Part shown: positions 1 through 8,265 of the stretch, one piece after another
How the letters are laid out: every line of letters begins with the position of its first letter
How positions within the stretch are numbered: the stretch's first letter is position 1
From: Mastigamoeba balamuthi
Taxonomy: Eukaryota; Evosea; Mastigamoebida; Mastigamoebidae
DNA: 24,952 bases
Assembly (NCBI GenBank): GCA_902651635.1
Contig: CACRSC010000044.1
Location: forward strand, 1-24,952
Direction of reading: 5' to 3'
The notes under the pieces: model-generated
The model's input: only the letters and a program-made list of their open reading frames with translations
Database searches by the model: none
Told to the model about the DNA's origin: nothing
Program-made: the position numbers and the translations under genes

Positions 1-262
1 GAGGCGGTGGCGGCGAGGCTGCACGGTGAAGATGGACGTTGCGGCGGCGTTGAGGGCGCCCTCGCCGAGGAACTCAGAGGCCACGCGGCGCAGAGAGGGC
101 ACGTGCGGGCGGACCAGCTCGACAACGGCCCTGGCAGCACAGGCAGCGGGTGAGTCGGGACGGGACGGGGGTGGCGGTCGCGGCAGCTCACGTCCAGCGG
201 GTCTCCGGAGGGGCGTCGAGGTCGACCGAGAAGCGAGGGATGGCCGTCCAGTGCTCTGCCAT
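1..262 (-). CDS. Acid ceramidase / N-acylethanolamine acid amidase family protein, N-terminal part
   Basis: The gene is cut by the left window edge. Exon 1 is 262-192 (ATG at 262, 23 codons plus 2 nt), a 61-nt intron (191-131) has donor GTGAGC and acceptor CCAG, and exon 2 is 130-1. Joining them gives 67 residues in one frame. Residues 9-23 read PRFSVDLDAPPETRW, the signature opening of the NAAA-beta region that precedes the catalytic Cys in acid ceramidase, NAAA and related N-terminal nucleophile amidases. Those enzymes cleave amide bonds of ceramides or N-acylethanolamines after self-processing; the catalytic Cys lies outside this window. The start has no signal peptide, unlike lysosomal acid ceramidase, so a cytosolic member or an unseen upstream exon is possible. 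An in-frame ATG at 436 exists, but the residues after it look non-coding. Family call is fairly firm; substrate is unknown. Confidence 0.75.
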
Positions 263-506
263 TTTGATTTTCTCGTTCTGCGAACGCGGACGGAGAGATA
301 ATGATGATACGAAAGACCAGACTTCTCCGTGGAGTCTGCTCCCAGTTCGCTGCTTTACCGATGAGTGGCCGTACGCGCCAGTCGTGCGCGTGGCTGAGAG
401 CCAGGATATTACTGGGATATCTATATGGAATTCCATAGATATTCAGACAGGAGAATCTAGTCCACTTTGCACTCATCGACACTGCGCGCTGGGCCCCCAC
501 AGTGCG
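263..506. promoter_or_regulatory. Divergent intergenic promoter region with 14-bp palindrome
   Basis: This 244-bp AT-richer gap lies between the start codons of the minus-strand amidase (262) and the plus-strand glycosyltransferase (507). It contains the perfect palindrome TATGGAATTCCATA at 424-437, flanked by further ATATC/GATAT runs. The head-to-head arrangement suggests a shared bidirectional promoter. That role is inferred from position. Confidence 0.4.
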
Positions 507-2460
507 ATGCCGAGGGCTGGCGGGCGCTCGCGTTGGGCAGGCCGCATGTACGAGCTGCTCCTGGCGGTCGGCGTCACTATGTGCGTTGTCGAGCTGGTCG
601 TCGCCGCGCACATCGCGCGCCACTCGGCGCCGCCCACGCCGGCCGCCGCCCAGCGGTCGCCCGAGCCCGCGACCACGCCAGCACCCTCGCAGGCCACGCC
701 GTCTGCGGAAACCGAAAGCAGCGGGGCGTGCCTGTGGCGGCTGTACCGAGAGCAGGGCTGCGGGCCGGGCCACCACGCGCGCCTGGAACCCGACGCCGAA
801 ACCGACAACCTCGTCGCCGACGCCGGGTTCGAGACGCCCGAGCCGCGCTGGGGCAGCGAGGGCAGCGTGGTGACCGACCCGCGCGCCGGAAGACGCGTCC
901 TGTACTGGAGCAGACGCGCCGACACGTCGGCCGTCTCGCTCGTGGGCCCCGCGCGCCTCTGGCACCGCGTGCAGCCGAGCCGCGGGCGCCCGTTCAACGC
1001 CAGCGCCTGCCTCTGGGCCAGCGCGTGGTCGCGGGCCTCGGGGACCGAGGGCACGCTGCGAGGGGCCCGCCTGACGCTGTCGCTGCTCTCGTCGTCGTTG
1101 CGTGGCGCCGCCGTGCCGGTTGCCCGCGTGGCGATGCCGCTGTCGGGCCGGTGGCTCGAGTCGCACGCGGCCGCGGAGGTGCCGGCAGCGGCCACCGACG
1201 GCCGCAGCGCTGGCAGCGGCGCCCCCGTGACGGTGCAGATCGAGCTCGAGGCCAGCGACGACGAGGCGCACGCGTTCGTCGACGACGTGAAGGTCGCGCT
1301 CGTCACGCGCCAAAGTGCAGCCCCCGACTGCCCTCTGCGCGTCCCGCCCTCGCTCTCACTGGCAACGCGCGACCCCGACCCCCGCAGACGTGTGCGAGCT
1401 CGGGCGCATGGCCCTCGCGCTGCCCTCGCTGGCGCGCGAGCCAGAGGGCCAGGGCGACAGCGCGAGGTGCGCGGACGAGGGCAGCAGGCGGTTCTTCTTC
1501 GCGTGGACTACGGACCCGGAGACGTTCGGCCTCGGCCACCTGCGCAGCGTCGAGAGCGTGCTGTACCACCACCCCGGCGCCTGCGTGCGCGTCTACAGCA
1601 ACACGCTGCCGCTGTCGTGGGCCGCTGAGTTCTGGCGCAGCGGCTACGACGTACGCGTCGTCCGCTACGACCTCGCGGCGCTGCTGCCCGCGCACCCGTG
1701 GGGCCGCCAGGCCGCCGCCAAGTGGGCGCGCGGGCCGCACTTCCACAGCCACGCCACCGACTACCTGCGCTGGGCGCTCCTGAGCACGCACGGCGGCGTC
1801 TGGAGCGACACGGACAGCGTCCTCCTGCGCCCGCTGCTGCCCACGGAGCGCAACTTCATCGCCACGATGCCCGCGCCCGGGCTCTGGTTCGCCGTCGCCG
1901 CGCCGTGGCTCGAGGGCGGCCCCTGCGGGCTGGCGAGCGAGTGGGTGCGCGTGGACCCCGCGGGGCCCCGTGCGCGCGCGAGGGACGGCGTGCAGGCGCC
2001 CGAGGGCCCGCAGAGCGCGCACGCGTCGCTGGCGCCAGGGTTCATGTCGTTCGAACGCGGCAACGAGTACGTGGCCGAGGCCCTGCGGCACCTGGCGCAG
2101 AGCTACGACCCCGCCGTGTGGGGGTCCGCGGGCCCCGTGCCCGCCAGCGCCGCGTACCGGTCGCTGCAGCTCAGAGCGGGCGGCGACGGCGAGCGCGTCG
2201 ACGAGGGCGTCGTCGCACTGGCGCCCCCGGCCAAGTTCATACCGATTTCGTGGCAGAGGGCGCCCGAGGCCTACGCCGGTGCGCCAGCGGGGCTGGAGGA
2301 GGTCGTCGCGGGGTGCTCAGCCGCCGTGCACCTGTTCGGCAAGGCCGGCGCCGGGGTGCCCCTGCGCAGGGGCAGCGCGTTCCACGCCCTGCTCGAACGC
2401 TTCTCGCTCGACGCGTTCTCGTTCAGGTTCGGCAGAGACAACACGACCGCCGTGTGGTAG
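507..2460 (+). CDS. Type II membrane glycosyltransferase (A4GALT/GT32-like) with N-terminal carbohydrate-binding-like module
   Basis: Two exons, 507-1314 and 1388-2460, with a 73-nt intron (donor GTGCAG, acceptor CGCAG), encode 626 residues. ATG 507 is used; ATG 546 is an alternative just before the membrane anchor. Residues about 16-37 are a single hydrophobic segment, fitting a Golgi type II anchor, followed by a Pro/Ala/Thr-rich stem. Residues about 101-268 start NLVADAGFE, have alternating beta-like strands and end AFVDDVKVAL. This is the outline of CBM4/9-type jelly-roll modules. The catalytic part (about 270-626) holds ATDYLRWALLSTHGGVWSD, the sugar-binding GT32/alpha-1,4-galactosyltransferase motif, with the metal-binding DTD at 410-412. 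The C-terminal region has VHLFGKAG near a His typical of A4GALT/A4GNT ends. It probably transfers Gal or GlcNAc from a UDP-sugar to a glycan in the Golgi; the acceptor cannot be read from sequence. Confidence 0.82.
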
Positions 2461-2865
2461 CAAAGTGAAGCAATTGAGTGGCCTCTCCGGCCTTCGCGCT
2501 GCATTTTTTTCGGTGTTTACCGGGTTTTTCGGTTGCCGAATTTGCGGGTATGGCCCAAAATAGCGCCTGCACCGTCTCTGTGCAAAGCAGAACCGCATCT
2601 CGAGAGGAACCCAGAGGGAAGCTTGCAAACAGCCTCGATGGCAGACACCGCGCGGTTGGCTCCGTGCCGCAAGTCGGCGAGCGAAGCGTTCCTGCTGGCC
2701 CGGGGCGGCAGCAGCAGCAGGTGCGCCACAGGCCTCGCGCCCGCTCCGCTCAGGACCCCGAGCCCCGTGAGGAACACCAACGCCAAGGCGGGGCCCGTGC
2801 CCACCCTTCTCGCGCTGCCGCCGCTGGCCGCGCAGAAGAGCCCGCCGGACACGGACCGCTCCTCC
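2461..2865. other. Intergenic or uncertain N-terminal coding region
   Basis: This follows the glycosyltransferase stop. It holds T-rich sequence near 2504-2530 and then GC-rich sequence open in more than one frame. A plus frame in register with the AAR2-like gene runs back to ATG 2638, and a hydrophobic minus frame covers the same bases. Both share the same third codon positions, so base composition cannot separate them. I assign no gene here. Confidence 0.4.
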
Positions 2866-3939
2866 ATGTCGTTCCTGATCACTCCGTGCGGCCGCGGGAG
2901 AGCCAAGTACAGCTCCAGCACTTCGCTGGCCCCGCTGCCCCACAGGCACGCACAGCTCCTCACTTTACAGGGGGCTCGCACGGTGCTAAGCCCCCGAAGC
3001 AGCATCAGGCCCATCACGCAGCACCAGCTGGGCAGGTCGGTGGACTGCGCTAGCTGCGCCAGGCCGGTGACCTCGTACGCGGGGAGGAGGTGCCCAACGA
3101 GCGACCCGACGAGGACCACGGCGTGCGTCGTGCTGCGCGACATACCGCGGATCTGCGTGGTGGTGGACACGTTCCCCGTGTGGGTCCGCCACTCGTTCCG
3201 CGGCATCTCGCGGATCCCTCCGGGCCAGCACATCCTCGAGATCGCAGAGCCCGCGGGCGGCTTCGTTCGGCTGGATCTTACGCTGGCCAAGGGCGAGGTC
3301 GTCGTGTACAGGTACGTCAATGGCGAGGTCGTGCAGGAGAGCGACGAGCAGACGGCCATCTTCCGCCAGCTCGTCCTGTCTGGGGTCCTCGAGAACCAGT
3401 TCGAGAGGTTCCCCATCGAGGCCCTCTGTGCTGAGGCTGCGGACATCGACACCGTGCAGGAGCACTCGCAGGCCTTCAAGAGGGTTAGTTGGTCGTTTTG
3501 CACTGCCGGCACTGGCACTAAAGGCCCGACTGTGCAGTCGCGGTACCTTCCTGAGGACATCTCGGAGTTGCAGTCCATCTTCGAGGCCGTGCGGGAGTCG
3601 CAGATGCCGTGGGCCGTCAAGAGGTACGCCGAGCTACTGCACGCAAACTACGCCTCAGAGCTGGTGATGGCAGAGCACGTACAGTTCTTCATCGGTACGG
3701 CACCTTCCACTCATTGCGAAAGGGCCCGCACTCAGATGTCCAACCCAGATCTCGGGAGGGTTCTTGTGAAGCACGTGGCCGAGATGCCCGACCTGCTGAT
3801 GAACGACTGTGAGTGCCGACTGTGGCTGGACACCATCGCGACAGACATGCAGATGATGGCTCCTCGAGATGCCGTCCTGGTTGGAATGGAACTGAAGCGT
3901 GCTGTGAGCAGGCAGGCACTCGGGCTCAGCACACAGTGA
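2866..3939 (+). CDS. AAR2-like U5 snRNP assembly factor (5' end uncertain)
   Basis: The supported coding region runs from about 3114. AAR2 holds the spliceosomal GTPase-regulated core protein Prp8 in U5 snRNP precursors until Brr2 replaces it. The diagnostic stretch is FRGISRIPPGQHIL (nt 3196-3237), matching the conserved FKGVKMIPPG region of AAR2, preceded by VVLRDIPR and followed by GEVVVYRY. The C-terminal half has the helical ELQ...W...L...SE..M..H pattern. Two 54-nt introns fit: 3484-3537 (GTTAGT/GTGCAG) and 3695-3748 (GTACGG/CCCAG); both are multiples of three, so the frame is open with or without them, but removing them improves the AAR2 match. No ATG lies between 2869 and 3118. The model given starts at ATG 2866 with intron 2886-3113 (donor GTGCGG), predicting 245 residues, short for the usual 350-390. 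An alternative is an unspliced N-terminal extension from ATG 2638. The family call is more secure than the start. Confidence 0.55.
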   Translation: MSFLITPCGRGRAKYSSSTSLAPLPHRHAQLLTLQGARTVLSPRSSIRPITQHQLGRSVDCASCARPVTSYAGRRCPTSDPTRTTACVVLRDIPRICVVVDTFPVWVRHSFRGISRIPPGQHILEIAEPAGGFVRLDLTLAKGEVVVYRYVNGEVVQESDEQTAIFRQLVLSGVLENQFERFPIEALCAEAADIDTVQEHSQAFKRVSWSFCTAGTGTKGPTVQSRYLPEDISELQSIFEAVRESQMPWAVKRYAELLHANYASELVMAEHVQFFIGTAPSTHCERARTQMSNPDLGRVLVKHVAEMPDLLMNDCECRLWLDTIATDMQMMAPRDAVLVGMELKRAVSRQALGLSTQ

Positions 3940-4177
3940 TAAACAGATTTCAGAAAGAAGGAAATGGACAGAACTGGCCACGAACTAAGCTTTCAGAGGC
4001 AGGTAGTGGGTGGCCAACACGGAGGTGATTTTCGCCTGTACTTTCTTCGTCTTATCTTGTGGCGTACCATTAACCTCAAGGGCCATTCCACTGAAGACAA
4101 CAATGGAGAGGAGGGTATCTGATGGTATTCGAAATAGTACATAATAAACAGATCAGAGCGGTGAGCCGCAGACAGGC

Positions 4178-4430
4178 ATGATTATCCTGTGGAAGGCCTT
4201 GTCGTACGCAGCTAGGCGGTCCCTGACAGCGGATCGGCTGTCCTGGCCGCGCGCACCCGAGACACCCGCTGCTGCGGCCACGTCCGAGTGGTTTGACACC
4301 GGAACCAGCGATCACTGCAGGTGGAAGTGGACGGGCGTGGGCTGCCTGAAGGTGATGATGGAATTTATGCTTTCCAGTGTGTGTGCCCGTCGAGAACGGC
4401 TGCTACGGTCGCGTAGTCATTGAGGATGGG
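4178..4430 (-). pseudogene. Decayed beta-trefoil repeat fragment
   Basis: The DNA aligns by eye with the trefoil gene at about 6890-7140, covering parts of two repeat units. Read on the minus strand it begins with the shared QPTP, then a Trp codon of the family has become TGA, and SLVPVSNHSDVA matches SLVPVTHSSDVA of the frameshifted gene. Beyond that the YLDGRN motif is lost and the reading frame is scrambled. There is no start codon and no signal peptide. This is a relic of a duplicated family member. Confidence 0.65.
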
Positions 4431-4557
4431 TTCCAGCACCCACCATAGTGAGGCACGGATTTTAAGAGTGGACATTTCACTCCGGGAATATCAAATTCGC
4501 TTTGAGAACTGGTCTCAATTTGTCGAAACAAAGGGATCGTGTTTGTTTGGTGGAATC

Positions 4558-5652
4558 TCAATCGAAATAGGTTGGGTAGAGCGATATTTCGAAGTGTTCC
4601 CAGACATCAGCCCATGTTGCGTCAGCAGTTACACGACCGGGGTTGTTCTGATCAGCAGAGAGAAAGGTATTGTCCGGGATGTTATTCATCTCGAAGACCC
4701 ACGTAAATCCACGTGAGTCATTGACAAGCGTTTTGTGCAGGTTCCATTGCGACTTCTTTTGCTGGCATGAAGACCCTAGTGCATCGACTTTGCCCTCATT
4801 TGCCTGCAGGAATTTGCCAGTGACAGTACTCTTGAAGCAAGCAAAATAGCGAGCCCCAATAGGTAGGCTTACACTCCACACTGATTCTGGGGCTGAACTG
4901 TGTAAGCATAGCAAACAGATTGAGTGTATGAACCTATGTTATTGTGAAGATGAAAGACTGTTCCTGCGCGGTCTGCTTCCAGAAAAGAACCTCTTGAGGA
5001 GGTTATTCTGATTTTCTGGTTATTCAGCATTTCACCTCCGTTCTCCACCACCCTTCGAGGAAGCCAATTGGAGGCGAAGATGACATTCCATGAATGGAAT
5101 ATAAAGCTGCGAGTTCCATTGTCGTTCCTAACGTCCTCCAGGTAATTGTCTTGGTAGTCCTTTATCCTTATGTATTGCCCGTTGTTCTCGAATTGGAAGA
5201 ACATTTGTGGTTGCCGGTCCCTATTTGGAGTTCCATGCTCCTCCACAAAAACCGCGTTGCCCTGTGCATCAACGCTCAAGTACATTGACATGAAGTGCAG
5301 AGTCCACCACTTGGGATCCTGGGAGTTGTCCAGCAACCAAATTGAATCGCCTATCAGGGCATTCGCAAGTCCGACCTGGTTTCCACAGATTGTTCGACGT
5401 TTGAACAGTGCTAAAGAAGTAATTAAGTGGGAAATACTTGTGGTGGTGTGTAACAATCATACTCGAGTAATCGAGGCCACAGACTGGAAGAGAGCCCTGA
5501 CGTAAGGCGGGAGCACAGGCAGTACAGATCTGCCTGCAGAGGTAGAGTCTCCAGGTGCTGACCAATACGTACTCTCCTCCCTGGAGGGTCTGCTCATATG
5601 ACAAGCAGATGAAGCAGGCGAGGGTCGCGATGAGGAGTGATTTCTTCTGCAT
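4558..5652 (-). CDS. Secreted beta-trefoil-like (fascin/lectin-type) protein
   Basis: Three exons on the minus strand are proposed: 5652-5463, 5410-4934 and 4892-4558, together 1002 nt, 333 residues. The first intron (5462-5411, 52 nt, GTATGA...CTTTAG) is convincing. The second (4933-4893, 41 nt, donor GTTCAT) is the only phase-compatible solution I found and is weak; a frameshift there is the alternative. The protein opens with a clear signal peptide (MQKKSLLIATLACFICLS), close to that of the trefoil gene at 7356. The body has recurrent beta-hairpin units of fascin/MIR/agglutinin type, such as IRITSSRGSFLEAD and STVTGKFLQANEG, each a hydrophobic strand, a Gly turn, then FL and an acidic or polar residue. 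An extracellular or phagosomal sugar-binding or structural role is inferred. Codon use is AT-richer than in the surrounding genes. Confidence 0.6.
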
Positions 5653-6877
5653 GTCGGTTGCTGTGAACAACGAATTTTGCCGACCGTCCAGTGTGCTCTC
5701 TCTCCTCCCCGTGTTATCTACGACGTTTGTGCACAGTAAGTTGGCACACATTGGTCGAGAGAGAGAGAGAGTAGTGGGAGGCGGGTTCATGGGGACAGTA
5801 CTCAGTGAGTGTTGGAAGGTTATAGGAGAGAGACGCTCTCTGTCCCCCAGAACGTGAATTCTGAAAGATATGAAGCACCGGTGAAGAGATACCTCGTTGA
5901 CTTCTGGTCGTTTTTCGAATCGACTTCTGCAGTATGGCATCAAAAATCGACAGCTTGCTGAGTTAAGCCAGGCTGACACAACAACGGGTTGACTCCAGAG
6001 TATTGGAATTGGATTGGTCATGGCGACGAATCGGATTGAAGTTCGTTGATTCACCCCTCTGCCCTCCGGCATCTTCAAATATCTGTGCCAGCTCAATCGA
6101 CCTCCATCTCGCGGTAAGATACTTCAGGAAGTGAGCCTCGTTTCATCATATCGAATTGATTTCTACAATCAGTATTGCATCAATGCTGGAGCCATTTAGC
6201 ACTGAATGCACTGTGATCAGTCATCTCTGAAGTCATGCGCATTCTTTAAACCCTCCTTCACTCTGCCACCTCACTGACAGCCGTCCTGCTGATAAGCCAC
6301 GACATTGATCTCATTCATGTTCACTTGCAACCACCGCAGCACACTTATTCCTTCTCATTCTCACATTCACAGTCAGGATCTTCCTCATCAGACACACTCA
6401 GATGGCCCTGGCACTCCACCTGCTCTGCCCCCACTCGGTCGCACATTGGCAACCCTATTTTCTACCTATCCATACACTGTGCTCACATCCTCTCACACGA
6501 TTGGTCCCTCTCTTGTTAATACATACTCTCATGCGCCTCTCAAGCTTCCCAGAGAAGCTACACAATCCGAATTGGTGTCAGGAAAGGCGTTTCTGGGAGT
6601 GAAGTGTGGGAAAGAGAGGGGCAATGATGTATCAGAGGGCACATTCACTGTAGCCAAGCAGTCTCTACAAGCCAAAAACGGATCGCCCAGACTGCGTTGC
6701 AAATTGAAATAGTGTGAGCCAGGCTGAGCTCGAACCCCAGAAACATCTGTATTGTTCTCACTTCCATGGATCCAGGACCTGGAAAGTTGCGTTCGAGTGT
6801 CTCCTCACCCTCCCCAACCTTGGTTGGGGACGCAACTATTGAGAGAAGAGGGGGATCTCATTGGAGTGTGGGAGAAA
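5653..6877. other. AT-richer intergenic region, no gene seen
   Basis: This 1.2-kb stretch lies upstream of the minus-strand trefoil gene. It contains a GA microsatellite at 5757-5771 and a pyrimidine- and CA-rich stretch at about 6240-6540. Short open frames here have no recognisable motif and no compositional sign of coding. Confidence 0.5.
5757..5771. repeat. (GA)n microsatellite
   Basis: A run of seven GA dinucleotides lies about 100 bp upstream of the start of the secreted trefoil gene on the minus strand. Confidence 0.8.
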
Positions 6878-7356
6878 TCAGAGTGGCTTGACGATCCAGT
6901 GCAGCACCAGGTCGTCTGCTGGCGGACGGTACGTGATCAGCGGGTCGCCCATCCCAGGATTGCGCCCGTCGAGGTACCCGCCACTGCTGCGACTCAGGAG
7001 GGCCACGTCCGAGCTGTGTGTCACCGGGACGAGCGACCACTGGAGGCTGAAGTCGTTGGGTGTTGGCTGCCTGTAGGTGATGAGAGGGTCTCTCATTCCC
7101 GGGTTTCGTCCATCGAGGAAGCCGCCGCTGTTGCAGCTCTGAATCGCGAAGCGGCCGTCGTAATGGGGACCAGTATCCACTGCAGGTGCGGGTCGTTATA
7201 GGGCGCGCGGTCCGTCAGCAGAGGCTGCGTCATGTTCGGGTTGCGGCCGTCGAGGTACCAGCCGCTGCTCCTGCTCTGGATCGAGAACCTCTGCTCCGCT
7301 GCCGAGCAGCAGACGAGGCTGAGGCAGGCGATGCTTGCGATAAGGAGTGCTCTCAT
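6878..7356 (-). pseudogene. Three-repeat beta-trefoil lectin-like gene with a frameshift
   Basis: ATG at 7356 starts a signal peptide (ALLIASIACLSLVCCSAAEQ). Three repeats of about 44 residues follow, each with the pattern (I/L)-x-S-x-S/N-S-G-x-(Y/F)-LDGRNP-x-M and ending LxW-x-(L/V)-(V/K)-P. Repeat one holds SRSSGWYLDGRNPNM, repeat two CNSGGFLDGRNPGM, repeat three SRSSGGYLDGRNPGM. Three such units make one beta-trefoil, as in ricin-type lectin domains. Repeat one is in a different frame from repeats two and three: the frame breaks between about 7158 and 7165 as if one base were missing. The whole span is 479 nt, one short of a multiple of three. No intron can explain it without removing a conserved strand. 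Either the gene is recently broken or this is a sequencing error. Stop at 6880-6878. Confidence 0.7.
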
Positions 7357-8265
7357 CTGGAGTGCTAGCGGAGGAACGACGTTACAACGAATGTATGAAT
7401 TTGTTTGGCACTCAAAAATCGTTGGTGTAGAGATGCGGTGGCGCAAGTCGGCTGAGAAGGAAGAGAGAGTACCCGCAGGATGAAGACTGGTGAGAGGAAT
7501 GAAGGCACACAAGTGATTGCTGTGTGTAAAAGAAAGGAAAACAGGAGCACCAGAGGAGAGAGCCGGGTGACTTCTGGCCAGAGTCAGAAACGTCCGATAA
7601 GCACTTTTTCTGACACTTGCGATACCGCCCCACATTTTTCCAAGCGAATCTAGAGGCAAACCTTCGTTGCCCAATCCCGTCCATCAGAGAAAACAGAGCG
7701 GCAAATTTCTCTCACGTGGGGGCTCGGCGGTTATTGCGCCCGAGGGGTGGGCTGCCTGCCATCACCGAAACCACGACACGCCTGCCTAGGGCTTCACAGA
7801 ATTGTGGTTGCTGCCCTAAATCTATCTAGTTCAACGGTAATCCGTAATTTTATGTTGGCGAATGAAGCATAATATTCATTTGTCTGCTACACTCTCACTC
7901 CCGTTTGGAGGATAGAGAGATGGCAGGACCTTCCCAGTCATTCGTGTGCTGGGGCAATGTGCATGCCATGCTGGTGCTCGTGGATAGAGTAGAGGGGGCT
8001 TGTGTTTTTGGTGTTTTTGTGCTGTGTTGACTTGTACTCTCGTGGGGAATACTAGCGGGCTCTTTGGAAGTGCAAGACAGGCCAGGCCATGGATGAAGAC
8101 CTCCCATGTGCCTCGTGTCTCTCTCGCACCACCACCGGCGTGACAGGCGCCGGCGAGTGCTTGGGAATACAGACAGACATCCGAGAGTGCAGGCCCCACA
8201 GCTGGAATAATGATTGCCCCCATTCCTCTGTCGCGACGGCAGCAGCGGCGGGTCGGGCGAGGGCT
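7357..8265. other. Intergenic region, no gene seen
   Basis: This lies between the start of the frameshifted trefoil gene and the stop of the protease gene, both on the minus strand. It should hold the trefoil promoter (short dyad AACGACGTT at 7375-7383) and the protease 3' UTR. Open frames at 7876-8223 have no recognisable features. Confidence 0.45.

Noticed and set aside
188-436. An alternative ATG at 436 for the amidase gene.
   Set aside because: The 58 extra residues show no similarity to the family and lie in AT-rich sequence containing the palindrome; ATG 262 sits just before the conserved motif.
6721-6745. A tRNA-like T-arm on the minus strand (CTGGG-GTTCGAG-CTCAG).
   Set aside because: The loop is not in the canonical TTCRANY register, and no acceptor stem, D-arm or anticodon arm could be built around it.
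7153-7184. A 32-nt intron (GTCCCC...TTCAG) as an explanation for the trefoil frame break.
   Set aside because: It would be far shorter than the other introns and would delete the conserved strand at the start of repeat two.
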